Assembly (NCBI GenBank): GCA_001804865.1
Contig: MHBK01000002.1
Location: 1 to 64,000, forward strand
DNA: 64,000 nucleotides
Source: Lentisphaerae bacterium GWF2_57_35
Lineage (GTDB): Bacteria > Verrucomicrobiota > Kiritimatiellia > CAIQIC01 > GWF2-57-35
Direction of reading: 5' to 3'
Below are positions 7,011 through 18,564 of the stretch, piece by piece. Every line of letters starts with the position of its first letter. Within the stretch, counting starts at the first letter, position 1. Position numbers and translations under genes: made by a program. The notes below the pieces were generated by a model, which had not been told where the DNA came from, did no database searches, and saw only the letters and a list, made by a program, of their open reading frames with translations.

Positions 7011-10000
7011 TTATTCCACAAGAACTCGATAGAAGCGACGGTTTTCGGCGGCGGAGGTGGTATCGGTGTAGCTGGTGGAATCCACCTGGCCGGGCAGGTT
7101 GGTGGCGAGGATCGTGAAGCCGCTGTTCAGCAGATTGGTGCGGTGTTGCAGGCGGTAGGTGCGGTCCGTGGCGCTGAGCCAGCGGATGACGACCTCAGAG
7201 GCGGCGGCGTCCTCGCGCAGGAGGCTGCACCGGAAGAAGGACTGGTCGTTGGTCGGATCCGTGCCCGCGCGCCACTCGCGCCAATTGTCGTAGCCGTCCC
7301 GGTCGTCATCGTCGTAGTCGATCGAGCCGTCGATGGGCAGGCGGTGTCGATTCAGCCACCATTCGGGGATGGCGCTCTGACAGGGGAAGATCACATCATC
7401 CAGCCACGCGCAATCCTGTCCGCCCGTGCCCGAGACATTTTTCGTGTATTCCCAAGCCACGACGGAGAGTCCATTGGTCAAGGCATACGACACCTGCTGC
7501 CAGTCGGCTTCGCCGCTGATTTGATGGGGCGTCATCGCGTTTACCTTGAAGCGCAGGTAGTCGGAGTAGGCTTGCGAGGAGACCTTCCACCAGAACGACA
7601 TTTGTCCCGGACCCCGGACGGTGGTTTCGACACGGACCGTTTTGGCATGTTCAAGGGGGGCGCTTTGCAGCGCATCGACGCCGTCGTGCGTAATATTCGT
7701 CTGATGGAACCAGAAACCGTTGCCGGACCGCGACCACGGCAATCCGCGGTAATCGAGCGCCTCTCCAATGGGACTCTCAACGGTCAACAGGACCTGGCGC
7801 GACCGGGCGGCGCCGATGGTCACATTGGAGAACACCCAGGCGCCCTCGTAGGAGCCTAGCGGCAACGCGGCCGCTTCGGCATTGAAGGATACTTGAATGG
7901 TCGCCGCGACGCCGGCTCCGAGCGACCCGTTCGTCGGCGTTACGGTGCACCAATTCACCGTGGGATGGGCATGCCAGGACATGCTGGAAGCGCTGGCATT
8001 GCTCAACGCATAGGTTCGCGAGACCGGCGAGAACGGTCCGCCGGGCAGCCCGCGCGACGACAGAAAACCCGGAGAGATGGAAATAAACTCGGAAACGAAA
8101 GCGATCTCGTCCAGCCAGCCGCCATCGGCGTTATAGGACGTGGCGGCGTTCTTCGCGTAGCGCCAGCGCTGGGTGTGAACGCCGGCCGGGATCCACTGCT
8201 CCTCTCTCTTCCAGTTCACCTCGCCGCTGATATTCGTGCGGCCGGCTCCATCGACGAGGAACGTCAGGAAGTCATAGGCGCCTTCCGACGAAACCTTCCA
8301 CCAGAAGGAGCATTCGCCCGGTCCCGTCCGCACGGTTTCCGCCCAGGAGTCCTGGCTGTGGCCGACCGCGCCGCTTCGTGCGGCATCCACGCCGTCATGC
8401 GTGCAGGCGGTCTGGTAGGACCAGTTGGACGTCCCGGCTCGCAACCACGTCAGGGAGCAGTCGTCGACCGCTTCGCAGAAGGGATGCTCTTCGACTTCCA
8501 GCCGGAGGTTTCGCGTCTTGATCACGCCGTGGGTTTCGTTCGAGAACACGAGCTGCCCGGTATAAACGCCTTTCGTCAGGTTGCTCGCGATTGCGTTAAA
8601 AACGATCGCGACATTTGTCGCGGCGCCCCCGGACAGCACGCCGCCGGACGGCGCGGCTGTACACCAATCCGCGTTGAGGCCCGCGGACCAGGTCAAACTC
8701 ATGGGGCCAAGATTCGACACCGCATAGACCTTGCAGGCGGGTATAAAGGGTCCGCCTTCGATGCCGATGGATTCGAAGCTGGAGGAGGGGGCGACGGACA
8801 TGTTGTTGGTGACGAAAACCACCTCGTCCAGAGCCGCATAGCCGCCGCCCGAGTAATATTGGTATCCGGACTGAACCAGCCATTGGACGGTGTGCGCGCC
8901 GGCTGGAATCTGGAGCGTGCGGAGCCCCCACGTGAGATTGTAATCGATGGTTTCGACCGTGTTGCCGTCCAATCGGACGTAGAGCGCGCCATTGTAACCG
9001 TATACGCCCCACTCGTAAAAATAGGCGAGGAAAGAGAGTTCGCCGGGGCCCTCCAAGGTTGCGCTCAGCGCCGTCGCGCTGTTATGCCCTATGGCCCCGC
9101 TGCGGGCGGCATCGACGCCGTCGTGCTTGAGACTGGTCTGGTAATGCCACAAGGCGGACCCGCTCCGGCTCCACTGCAAGGCGCAGTTGTCGACGGCTTC
9201 GCAGATCGGCTCTTCGAGGACCAGGGTCAACGGCCGGGTGTAGACCTGGCCATCCGTCCGATTGGAAATCAGCAGCGAGCCGCCGTAGGTTCCCAAAGCA
9301 AGGGTCGCGACCACGGCGTTGGGCGTGACGGTTACCGAGGCAACCTCGCCGGCGGCCAGGACGCCATTGAGCGGTGCGATATCCACCCAGTTAGTGGTGC
9401 TGCCCGCCTCCCACTCCAGTGTTTCCAGGCTGCGATTGGTCAGGGCATAGGCGGCGAAGGCCGGACTGTAGGGTCCAACCGGCCGTCCGCAGGGAGAGAA
9501 GCCGCTGCTGGGGCTGACGGCCAGGGCGGTCGACACGTAGGAAACCTGATCCACGATGGCCATACCGCCGGTCACCGACTCGTTGACATACCGCCAGCGG
9601 ACATCGTGGAAGCCATTGGAGATCGGATATTGGTAGAGGGTCCAGTTTGGCGCAAGCCATTGCTGCATCAGAGCGCCGTCGATATAGAATTCGAGCCGAT
9701 GATAAGTGGAGTACGGCAACCCTGCGGCCCAGAAGCTCAACGTCGCCGGACCTTTGATCGTGGTTTCCATCCAGGACGCCTGATTGTTGCCAACAAGACC
9801 GCTCTGAGCGGCATCGGCGCCGTCGTGCGTGTTGTTGGTTTGCCAGAACCAATAGCCGGCGCCGCCGCGCCGCCAATCCAGCGAACAGGCCTCCAGCGCG
9901 TCGCACAACGGCTGTTCCACGGCCAGCGCTAAAGTTCGCGTTCGGGAATAGTCGAGGGTTACGTTGTGGAACGTCACGGTCCCGCGATAGAAGCCCATCG

Positions 10001-13000
10001 GGAAGGCCAAAGCGTTTTCGTTTACCGCAACCGCCACGTTCGTGGATTCCCCGGCGGCCAGCTCGCCGCCCGTCGTGCTGAGGGTCAACCAGGGCGCGTC
10101 GGCGTCGGCGGTCCAAGTCAGCGTCGTCACTCCGCCGTTCGTGACCGTATAGGACAGCGATGCGGGCGAAAAAGGACCGCCGGGCGGGCCGGACACGGAG
10201 GCTTCGTCGCTCGGCGAAATATCCAGCTCGGTGGAGAAGAAGGACATTTGATCCAGGCGCGCGCAGTCGACGGGGCCGGGGGCGCTCCACACCCAGTTCT
10301 TCCGGTACATCCACATGACCGTGTGCGCGCCTTTTGGAATCGGCATGTTCGCGCACTGCCAGCCTCCGATCATGCCGTCCTGCCAGATGCTGCCGTCGAG
10401 ATAGACTTCCAGGTGATCGCCGAAGAACTCCTGGAGGATGCACGTCCACCAGAAGGTCAAGGTTCCCGGGCCGCGAACGGAGGTGGATATCCAGGAGGCG
10501 GCGCCGTCTGCAATGGCGCCGCTTCGGGCGCTATCGCGGCCGTCGTGGCTCTGGGAGGTCTGAGTATACCATGACGGACCGCCGAGGGTCCACGTCCAGT
10601 CGCATTGATCGAGGGCGTCGCACAAACCCAAATGGGTAATCAAGCGGATGCGGCGCTCATAGGTCAGGCCCGAGAGATGGTTGCTGAAGACGATCGAAGC
10701 GCCGTGCGAGCCCCATTCCAGGTCATACGCTTGCTCATTCAGGGTCAGGATGGCCGTCTGGGTTTCGCCGGCGGCCAAGGCGCCGTTCGAAGGCGTCAGC
10801 GTTACCCAGGGCGCACTGGCCGCGACGGTCCAATTCAGTGTTCCCGGGCCGGTGTTGGTCACGGTGTAGGCGGTCTGCTCTGGCGTAAAGGGCCCGCCGG
10901 CATCGCCCGAGAAATCCACCAGGGCCGAGGGCGTTACCGCCATTAGCTCGGGCGTGGCCTCGCCGCGCAGGTTCATGGCGAGCACGGGCGTGTTCGTATC
11001 GTTGCTGACGATGAACACCCGCGAGGTATGAAGGCCCGCCGCGACGGGCGTGAAATATATATCCAGCGTAACGGACTCGCCCGGGGGAATCCGGAGCGGA
11101 TAGGTCAGGGCTTCAGGCCTGAAGTTGGGGTTGATCAGGCTGATCGAGCGCCAAGCGTTGATGCGTCCGCCGGTTACGGTGTAGTCGGTCCATTCCGGCA
11201 AGGGATCGGCGCCGTTCAGGATCATCTCCTTGAGTTGCGCATACGAGGTTCCCGGACGCAGGGACAGCAACAGCGCGGCCAGCCCGGTCACGTGCGGCGC
11301 CGACATGGACGTGCCGCTGAAGCTGTCGTAGACGCCCCCGATGAGCGAACTCAGAATGTCCACGCCCGGCGCGGCGACGTCCACGGAGTGCCGTCCGTAA
11401 CACGTGAACGACGCCCGGCCATCGTCGCGATCGCTGGCGGCCACGGAGAGAATGTTGGCGTTGTCGTAGCTGGCGGGATAGGTCGCCGACACATCGTTGT
11501 CCGTGCCGCTGTTGCCGGCGGCGGCGACGAAAAGGTGATTGGATGCGGCGGCGACGGCCAGCATGTTCTTGACCGCTTGCGAGTAGCCGCCTCCGCCCCA
11601 CGAGTTGTTGGAAATGCGGGCGCCCTTGTCCAAGGCGTAATCCAGGGCGGCCAGCTCGTCCGCTTCCGAGCCGCGACCGCTCGAATCCATGAACTTCAGG
11701 GCCATCAGCCGGACGTTCCAGTTGATGCCGGCCATGCCCACGCCGTTGTTGCCGACGGCGCCGATGATGCCGGCGACGTGCGTTCCGTGGTCGTGGTCGT
11801 CCATCGGATTGCCGCTGGACGGGGCGCCGTAAAGGTGGGTCCAACGCGCGCCGTGGATGTCGTCCACAATGCCGTTGCCGTCGTCGTCCATGCCCGGCGC
11901 GCCGGCCCATTCGGTCTCGTTGACCCACATGTTGGCTTGCAGGTCCGGGTGGGTATAGTCGATGCCCGTATCGATCACCGCGACGACCACGTCGCGGTTT
12001 CCGGCCGTCAGGTCCCAGGCGTTGACGGCTTGAATGTCGGCGCCCGGAGTGCCGCCCTCCTGGCCGGTATTGTCCAGGCCCCACTGTTGGCCGAAAAGGG
12101 GATCGTTCGGGTAGCCTTCAAGGTGCAGGAGGCAGTTGGGTTCGACATACGTCACTTCCGGGCGGCTCAGGTAGCTGGCCGCGTATTGCGCCAGATCGGC
12201 GCCGGCCGGCAACTGGACAACGTCCGTGGCGATATGACGGTAGGAATGCAGGCGCTGGGCGCCGATGGCGGCGTGAAGCTGGAAACCCGACTGCTGATCG
12301 GCCTTCGAACGAAATCCGACGAGCAGTTGGCCGGGCACGTACTGGGGCTGCTCAAAGACGTTCGTGCCGTACTGGGGCGGTGCGCCTGCGTTTGCCGCTA
12401 GCGGAGGCGGCCGGGCCGCAGAGCGGGACGAACTCCCGCCGCCGCCGGCCGCGACGCCCTCGACGTAGATCTCTTGAACGAGCAGGTCATGCTGCGGATC
12501 GCTGTTATGCAGCGTGATCTGCTCGACGCCGACTTGTCCCACCACAAGAGTTCCGAAGGGGATAAAGTTGTCGTTGGTCGGCGCCGCGGAGTCCCACGCG
12601 ACCAACCGCCCCGGAATCGCTTGCAGATGCGCCAGGACCTGCCGAACCCGGATCTTGCCGGTGGCGGCGTTGGAGACGATGAGCCGATTCTCGTAGTCGC
12701 CTGCGTTCCAGCCGCTCGCCTCGCTGTCGAGGGAGACGAGCACTTGCGCGGAGTGGCCGGGCGCCAGCACGCCCGAGGACGGTGCGACCGCGACCCCCTC
12801 GCGATCGAGCCGGGCCGTCCAGGCGATGGAGGAGGCGCCCTCGTTCGTGAGGGTATACGTTTTGCTCTCCGGCAGCGGCATGAAACCCTCATAGCCGGAG
12901 GCTGTGAAGGATTCCGGAGGCTGGATGCGCAGCGCATCGCTGCCGCACTCCAGCAGCGTCGCGAGATTCTGGAAGAAAGCCGTGCCATCCGAAAGTTGCG

Positions 13001-16000
13001 GGGTATCCGCGGCAAAGCCCAACAGCGCACTGCGCCCGTGGTTTCCCCAGACGATCGCCGAATTGCCGTTGGGAAATTGCGCGAGGGATTCCGCTTCCGG
13101 GTCCGCGGAAAGCCCCATCGCCCACACCGTGCGGCCGGGCGACGTCAGCGGCATGGGCGCGGCGACGCCTGCGGCCAGCTCGGCGTTCACGATCGTAACG
13201 GGGTTTTGATTGTAGTAGCCGGTGTAGCCGGCTTCCAGCAATTCAGCCAGCGCCTCGTTCCGGGAGGCGTCGGCGATGATCGCTAGGCCGGCCCCAGCCA
13301 GATGGTTGGATACGGCTTCCACATCGAGCTGCAAGGTCTGTTGGTGATTGAGTCCCACGGCCAGCGAGTAAGATCCGGTGGACAACTGTCGATTGAATGC
13401 GCTCCAGGAGGGGGCTTCCGCGATCGCGTACCCCAGATTGTGCAAGGCCGCCAGCAAGGCGTTCTCCCCCTGATAGACGTCCGCATAGTAGAGCGCCGTG
13501 CGGCCCTCCTGCTGCACATAGAGCGTTACCGGCAGCGGCTGCGGACAGTGCGAGTTTACGTTGCTGAAGGTCAGCGTATCCCGGTAGATGCCGAGGCCGA
13601 AGCCGTTGGCCAGCGGGGCCGTGCGCGCGACGACCGTGGTTCCGGCTCCGGCCGGCAAAACGCCGCCGGTCGGCGCGATCGACATCCACGTCATGTCGAA
13701 TTTGGCCTGCCACATGAGATTGGAGCTCCCGGCATTGGTCAGCGTCATGGAAAGGGTTTCGGGCGAGAACCCGCCCCCCTCGAGGCCGGCGTAGGAGAGG
13801 GGAGCCCGAGGCCGGACGCGCAGGTCGTCAAAAGGAGGATAGGCGGAGGAAACCAGATCGCTTTCGACAAAATCGGCGGGTTGTTTATCTCCGTCCGACA
13901 AGCCGGCCAGGCCGTCGCGCGCCGCCAGGGCAAGCCAGGTGATGCGGATCTTTCCGTCCCAGAACAGCTCGATTTGAAAGTTGTTCTCGGTGTGAGCGCC
14001 ATACTCCGGCATGTTCTGGTAGGTAATCGCCACCCGGTCGACCATCTGTTTCCAGGATATGCAATTGCTGGGCGCCGGATCGAGCAGGTCGAAGAGCCCG
14101 GAGATGCGCGGCAGCATGAAGTGGGTCGATGGGCTTTCGATGTAGCTTAAATCCGGCTTCCTGAACGTGATGTAGCCATAGGCGCTGGCATACAGGGACG
14201 TGTAGCTTGCGCCGTAAAGCCAGACGCGGTTGCCCTCGGCCAGCGTGACGGTCGCACAGCTTTGAAAGGTCACGGCCAGGGGCGTTCCTTCGGACGGGTC
14301 GGTTGGGAAAGAGCTTGCGGGATCGATGAACGCCTCGTAGTAGTTGGCGGAACCATTCGGCACGAACGTCATGGAATGATAGGCCAGATCGTTATCTTCA
14401 TGGGCGAACATCTCGGTAAACCAGTCGTTCGGCCGGCCTCCGACGCGGCATCGAATATGGGCCGGCGCCGAGTAGGAACCATCGGCGTAGTGCGCCCAAA
14501 AAGTGTAGTAGGCATACAATCCGGCGGCGAGAGGGCCGTCCTCGAACGCTTCAGCGTTGCCCTCATAGATCGCTTCGCCTTCGTTCCAGCTTGCAGGAAA
14601 GCCCTGCGTGTTGCGCCGGATCGTCACTCGCTCGAATTCGGGGCCGGCGGGATTGTCCCACGAGAGAGCGACGGATGACTCGCCCTGGCCGCTGACGGCC
14701 GCAACGTTCGTGACGGCCACGACATGGGTCGGCAACAGCGCGAGACGGCAGGATTCCTTGGCGTTGATGCGTCCGCTTGTTGCGACCAATCCCTGCCACG
14801 AGGACAACCTCGTTGCCCCGTCTTGAATCCAGCGCTTCAAATCGGCATAGGAAGCGGAAGGATCGATCGACAGCAGCAAAGCGCTCAATCCGGCCGCATG
14901 CGGAGTGGCCATGGAGGTGCCGCTGAAGGTGTCCAGACGGCTGTTGGGTATTGTGCTTAAGATGTCCAAGCCGGGCGCGGCGACGTCCACGCTGGTCAAG
15001 CCATAGGAGCTGAAGTAGGCCCGTTCGTCGAGAGGGTCGCTGGCCGCCACGGCCAGGATGTTAGGGTTGTCGTAGCTGGCGGGATAGCTCGGTTTGCGAT
15101 CGTTGTCCTGATTGCTGTTTCCCGCGGCTATGAGCAGCAGATGGTTGTGTTCCCCGGCCAAAGTCACCATATCTTTGAAGGACTGCAAGTATCCGCCGCC
15201 GCCCCACGAGCTATTCGAAAGAGGCGCCTCTTTGTCCAAGGCATATTCCAAGGCTGAAAGGGCGTCTGCGATATGGCCGCTGCCGTTGCTGCTGAGGAAT
15301 TTCAGCGCCATGAGTCGGACCGTCCAATTGACGCCGACCACGCCATAGTTGTTGTTGCCGATCGCGCCGATGGTGCCGGCGACGTGAGTGCCGTGGTCGT
15401 TGTCGTCGAAGGGATCTCCACTGGTCGGCACGCCGGTCCCATTCACCCAGCGTGCGCCGTGGATGTCGTCTACAATGCCGTTGCCATCGTCGTCCACGCC
15501 CGCGGCTCCGGAGGCTTCCGCGACATTGACCCACATGTTCGACGCCAGGTCCGGGTGCCGGTAGTCGATGCCGGTGTCGATGATGGCGACGACCACATTC
15601 GTGCTGCCCGTGGAGAGCGCCCAGGCATGGGTCACGCCGATGTCGGCGCCCGGCGTGCCGCCGCTCTGTCCGGTGTTCAGCAGGCCCCACAGGTTTGTAA
15701 AATAGGTGTCGTTGGGAAGGTCGCTGGCCTGCACCCGGTAGTTGGGCTCCACATAGGCCACATCCGGGAATTGCCGATAGGCCGCCATCAGATCGTCGCG
15801 ATTCGCGCCGGCCGGGATTTCCACCACATGGACGGGAATGCGACGCATCGCGTGCAGCTGGCGCGTCCCCAGGGCGGCATGAATTGAAGCGCGAGCCTGT
15901 AAGGTGGCGCGAGGTTTGAAGCCTACTAATAGGGTGCTGGGGTGCGCCTCCGTGGGCGCCGGCGTCGGCGGCGAGATGCTGTCGACTTCCGGAAGCGAAT

Positions 16001-16133
16001 GGCTGGATGAAGTCTCGGTCGCCTGCGCGCCCGTTGCGCTAATGGCGGCCAGGATTAAGCCCATAACGCATAAAGACGCCAGCATCGAATCCTTGCGTAT
16101 TGCCCAGATCACAGAATCCCCCCCCGTTGTCAT
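7011..16133 (-). CDS. giant secreted protein with two subtilisin (S8) domains
   Basis: This 3,040-residue predicted secreted protein begins with a hydrophobic signal (LASLCVMGLILAAISA). Start M1 (16133) supplies the positive n-region; M17 (16085) has the better AAGGA site. Subtilisin unit 1 has Asp186 (IIDTGID), His247 (HGTHVAG) and Ser407 (GTSMATPHAAG). An FN3-like segment, BACON-like segments and an unassigned stretch follow. Unit 2 repeats the whole arrangement, including its propeptide-like lead (YVPGQLLVGF; PEVTYVEPN), with Asp near 1387 and Ser near 1610. Five repeats of about 230 residues then alternate a BACON-like sheet (GGPFSPxxxxYxxTN) with a jelly-roll-like unit (CDALxxC...QTxxxHDGxDAARSG). 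The tail has DYDDDDRDGYDNWREWRAGT, a calcium-type loop, and a PVC-type C-terminal module. It probably digests external protein. Confidence 0.9.
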   Translation of the reverse strand: MTTGGDSVIWAIRKDSMLASLCVMGLILAAISATGAQATETSSSHSLPEVDSISPPTPAPTEAHPSTLLVGFKPRATLQARASIHAALGTRQLHAMRRIPVHVVEIPAGANRDDLMAAYRQFPDVAYVEPNYRVQASDLPNDTYFTNLWGLLNTGQSGGTPGADIGVTHAWALSTGSTNVVVAIIDTGIDYRHPDLASNMWVNVAEASGAAGVDDDGNGIVDDIHGARWVNGTGVPTSGDPFDDNDHGTHVAGTIGAIGNNNYGVVGVNWTVRLMALKFLSSNGSGHIADALSALEYALDKEAPLSNSSWGGGGYLQSFKDMVTLAGEHNHLLLIAAGNSNQDNDRKPSYPASYDNPNILAVAASDPLDERAYFSSYGLTSVDVAAPGLDILSTIPNSRLDTFSGTSMATPHAAGLSALLLSIDPSASYADLKRWIQDGATRLSSWQGLVATSGRINAKESCRLALLPTHVVAVTNVAAVSGQGESSVALSWDNPAGPEFERVTIRRNTQGFPASWNEGEAIYEGNAEAFEDGPLAAGLYAYYTFWAHYADGSYSAPAHIRCRVGGRPNDWFTEMFAHEDNDLAYHSMTFVPNGSANYYEAFIDPASSFPTDPSEGTPLAVTFQSCATVTLAEGNRVWLYGASYTSLYASAYGYITFRKPDLSYIESPSTHFMLPRISGLFDLLDPAPSNCISWKQMVDRVAITYQNMPEYGAHTENNFQIELFWDGKIRITWLALAARDGLAGLSDGDKQPADFVESDLVSSAYPPFDDLRVRPRAPLSYAGLEGGGFSPETLSMTLTNAGSSNLMWQAKFDMTWMSIAPTGGVLPAGAGTTVVARTAPLANGFGLGIYRDTLTFSNVNSHCPQPLPVTLYVQQEGRTALYYADVYQGENALLAALHNLGYAIAEAPSWSAFNRQLSTGSYSLAVGLNHQQTLQLDVEAVSNHLAGAGLAIIADASRNEALAELLEAGYTGYYNQNPVTIVNAELAAGVAAPMPLTSPGRTVWAMGLSADPEAESLAQFPNGNSAIVWGNHGRSALLGFAADTPQLSDGTAFFQNLATLLECGSDALRIQPPESFTASGYEGFMPLPESKTYTLTNEGASSIAWTARLDREGVAVAPSSGVLAPGHSAQVLVSLDSEASGWNAGDYENRLIVSNAATGKIRVRQVLAHLQAIPGRLVAWDSAAPTNDNFIPFGTLVVGQVGVEQITLHNSDPQHDLLVQEIYVEGVAAGGGGSSSRSAARPPPLAANAGAPPQYGTNVFEQPQYVPGQLLVGFRSKADQQSGFQLHAAIGAQRLHSYRHIATDVVQLPAGADLAQYAASYLSRPEVTYVEPNCLLHLEGYPNDPLFGQQWGLDNTGQEGGTPGADIQAVNAWDLTAGNRDVVVAVIDTGIDYTHPDLQANMWVNETEWAGAPGMDDDGNGIVDDIHGARWTHLYGAPSSGNPMDDHDHGTHVAGIIGAVGNNGVGMAGINWNVRLMALKFMDSSGRGSEADELAALDYALDKGARISNNSWGGGGYSQAVKNMLAVAAASNHLFVAAAGNSGTDNDVSATYPASYDNANILSVAASDRDDGRASFTCYGRHSVDVAAPGVDILSSLIGGVYDSFSGTSMSAPHVTGLAALLLSLRPGTSYAQLKEMILNGADPLPEWTDYTVTGGRINAWRSISLINPNFRPEALTYPLRIPPGESVTLDIYFTPVAAGLHTSRVFIVSNDTNTPVLAMNLRGEATPELMAVTPSALVDFSGDAGGPFTPEQTAYTVTNTGPGTLNWTVAASAPWVTLTPSNGALAAGETQTAILTLNEQAYDLEWGSHGASIVFSNHLSGLTYERRIRLITHLGLCDALDQCDWTWTLGGPSWYTQTSQSHDGRDSARSGAIADGAASWISTSVRGPGTLTFWWTCILQEFFGDHLEVYLDGSIWQDGMIGGWQCANMPIPKGAHTVMWMYRKNWVWSAPGPVDCARLDQMSFFSTELDISPSDEASVSGPPGGPFSPASLSYTVTNGGVTTLTWTADADAPWLTLSTTGGELAAGESTNVAVAVNENALAFPMGFYRGTVTFHNVTLDYSRTRTLALAVEQPLCDALEACSLDWRRGGAGYWFWQTNNTHDGADAAQSGLVGNNQASWMETTIKGPATLSFWAAGLPYSTYHRLEFYIDGALMQQWLAPNWTLYQYPISNGFHDVRWRYVNESVTGGMAIVDQVSYVSTALAVSPSSGFSPCGRPVGPYSPAFAAYALTNRSLETLEWEAGSTTNWVDIAPLNGVLAAGEVASVTVTPNAVVATLALGTYGGSLLISNRTDGQVYTRPLTLVLEEPICEAVDNCALQWSRSGSALWHYQTSLKHDGVDAARSGAIGHNSATALSATLEGPGELSFLAYFYEWGVYGYNGALYVRLDGNTVETIDYNLTWGLRTLQIPAGAHTVQWLVQSGYQYYSGGGYAALDEVVFVTNNMSVAPSSSFESIGIEGGPFIPACKVYAVSNLGPMSLTWSAGLNADWCTAAPSGGVLSGGAATNVAIVFNAIASNLTKGVYTGQLVFSNETHGVIKTRNLRLEVEEHPFCEAVDDCSLTWLRAGTSNWSYQTACTHDGVDAARSGAVGHSQDSWAETVRTGPGECSFWWKVSSEGAYDFLTFLVDGAGRTNISGEVNWKREEQWIPAGVHTQRWRYAKNAATSYNADGGWLDEIAFVSEFISISPGFLSSRGLPGGPFSPVSRTYALSNASASSMSWHAHPTVNWCTVTPTNGSLGAGVAATIQVSFNAEAAALPLGSYEGAWVFSNVTIGAARSRQVLLTVESPIGEALDYRGLPWSRSGNGFWFHQTNITHDGVDALQSAPLEHAKTVRVETTVRGPGQMSFWWKVSSQAYSDYLRFKVNAMTPHQISGEADWQQVSYALTNGLSVVAWEYTKNVSGTGGQDCAWLDDVIFPCQSAIPEWWLNRHRLPIDGSIDYDDDDRDGYDNWREWRAGTDPTNDQSFFRCSLLREDAAASEVVIRWLSATDRTYRLQHRTNLLNSGFTILATNLPGQVDSTSYTDTTSAAENRRFYRVLVE

Positions 16134-16151
16134 ATAAATGATACTAGGATT

Positions 16152-16179
16152 ATTCTAGTGGCATACTATTTTGGATCAA
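16152..16179 (-). promoter_or_regulatory. candidate sigma-70 promoter for the giant protease gene
   Basis: Reading leftward, TTGATC (16179-16174), a 16-bp spacer and TAGAAT (16157-16152) give a plausible -35/-10 pair just before the start codon at 16133. A TTATGC-N6-GCATAA palindrome lies upstream at 16242-16259 and could be an operator. The calls rest on consensus alone. Confidence 0.4.
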
Positions 16180-16302
16180 CATCATAGTTCTGCCCCATGC
16201 GTGTTTCTCTGAATATTCCGTTAAGCCGTACGAACAAGTGGTTATGCCTATACGCATAAGATACTGATTTAGAGCCGATTAGTTTAGCCCACAGCGATAG
16301 GT

Positions 16303-17006
<704 letters not shown>

Positions 17007-17010
<4 letters not shown>

Positions 17011-18554
17011 GTGTTTTCCTTTAAATGGATTTGGAAGCAGCTTCCGCCGCCCTCCCGAGGCAGGTATCGCACGTCGCCGCCCTGGTCCCGCAGAAGCCCA
17101 CGGGCAATGGTCAGGCCCAGGCCGCTTCCTGCGATGGCCGTGGTCAGCGTGTCGTCGTCGCGGTAGAACTTTTCAAAGATCTTCTCGCGGCGCCCGGCGG
17201 GAATCCCGGGTCCGCGGTCCAGGACCTCGACCGCCGCCTCGCCCGGGCCGCGCGACACCCGCACCCGCACCTCGCCGCCGCCGTACTTTAGAGCGTTGTC
17301 CAGCAGGTTGAGCAGGGCCTGCTCCAACGCGTCGCGGTCGGTGAGCCGCCAAACCGGTTCGCCGGGGATTTCACGAACCAGCCGGACGCCTTTTTCCCGG
17401 CATCGCAACTCCTGCTGGTCCGCGAGGGACCGGGCCAGCTCGGCCACATCCACCCGGCTCGGGCGGTAGGTCCGGCGATGTTGTTCGATGCGGCTGAAGT
17501 CGAGGACGTTATTGACCAGCCGGGTCAGGCGCCGGCATTCCTCCCCGATCACGTGCAAATAGCGCGCACGTTGGCCTTCCTCCGGAACGCGGCCCTCTTC
17601 GAGCATTTCCGCGTACATCCGAATGGTCGTGAGCGGAGTCTTCAATTCATGGGAAACATTGGAGACAAACAAAGTCTTGCGCTGGGCATCCAGGTAGTGG
17701 CGCCGCGCCTGCCAGAGCAGGAGCGCTTCCCCGCTGAACAACGCCGCCAGCAAGGAACCCAGCAGCAGGCCGTAAAAGATCCGTAGATTTCGGACCCCGG
17801 CCGGCCGGCCATCGCTTAGGACGTCCACCCGCCAATGCGGAAACCCGGGACCGAGCGGCGCGGATGCGCTGTCCGCCGCCTCTGTTTGGAGGCTTGGCCC
17901 CATCTGGAAAATCGGCTGGTCCTCTCCATCCCTCAGTACCGCGGTGAAATTCCCCTGCGGCTGATTCGCAAAACACGGCGCCCATTCGGACAGCAGGCAC
18001 ATCAGCTCCAGCTCCACGCCGAACAGCGCCTGGGACTCCGGATCGCGCCGCCAGCAGAGCAGATGCAGTTGATTCTGATCGAACCACGGCAGACAGCCCT
18101 CCAGCAAAGAGTCGCTCTCGTACGTTCTTCCCTCGCGTTCCTGCGGCGCCTTTTCCCAAGGCTGCCGCCCGCTGAAGAACGGTTCGAAGCGTTGGAGGAA
18201 ATCGCGTGCGTCGCGCGTCAGGGGCCCGCCGGCCGAGGGCAGAAGTAAGCCTCGTCCCGGTTGATGAAAGAAGGCCTGCCGATACAAAGGCCGTGAAGCG
18301 GCCAACGCTTCGAGCTGTTTGAGGCGGTCCTTCGCCGGCAGCGCGGCCAGTTCCGCCAGGGTCTGCCGTTCGAGCCGTTGCGCGATGCCTCCCAGCTTCT
18401 GCGCGAGCATCTCCGCCTGCGCCTGCATGACGGTTCGGGTCAGGGACTCCCGGGATTTTTGTTCATGCTGGAGCAAGCGCCAGCCCAGACTGCCTACCGC
18501 CAAAATCGGCACGATCAGCAGCAGCCCCAAAAGTCCCATGGCCCATTTCTTCAT
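17007..18554 (-). CDS. membrane sensor histidine kinase
   Basis: This 515-residue inner-membrane kinase has an N-terminal membrane helix (MGLLGLLLIVPILAVGSLGW) and a periplasmic sensor region of about 220 residues that matches no named domain I recognise. A second helix near residue 250 (ILLGSLLAALFSGEALLL-like) follows. The HisKA box is FVSNVSHELKTPLTTIRMYA with the phospho-His. The ATPase is complete: N box LLNLLDNALKYGG, G1 DRGPGIPAG, F box FEKFYRD, and G2 GSGLGLTIARGLL. It follows the VWA gene by 10 bases and overlaps the regulator gene. The signal is unknown; the VWA protein may be its periplasmic partner or its target. Confidence 0.93.
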
Positions 18555-18564
18555 GCATTCCGCC

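Noticed and set aside
11100..12580. Duplication in the giant protease as an assembly artefact
   Set aside because: The two protease units differ at many residues and the flanking domain pieces are distinct, so a collapsed or repeated read stretch does not explain it. Long reads would still settle this.
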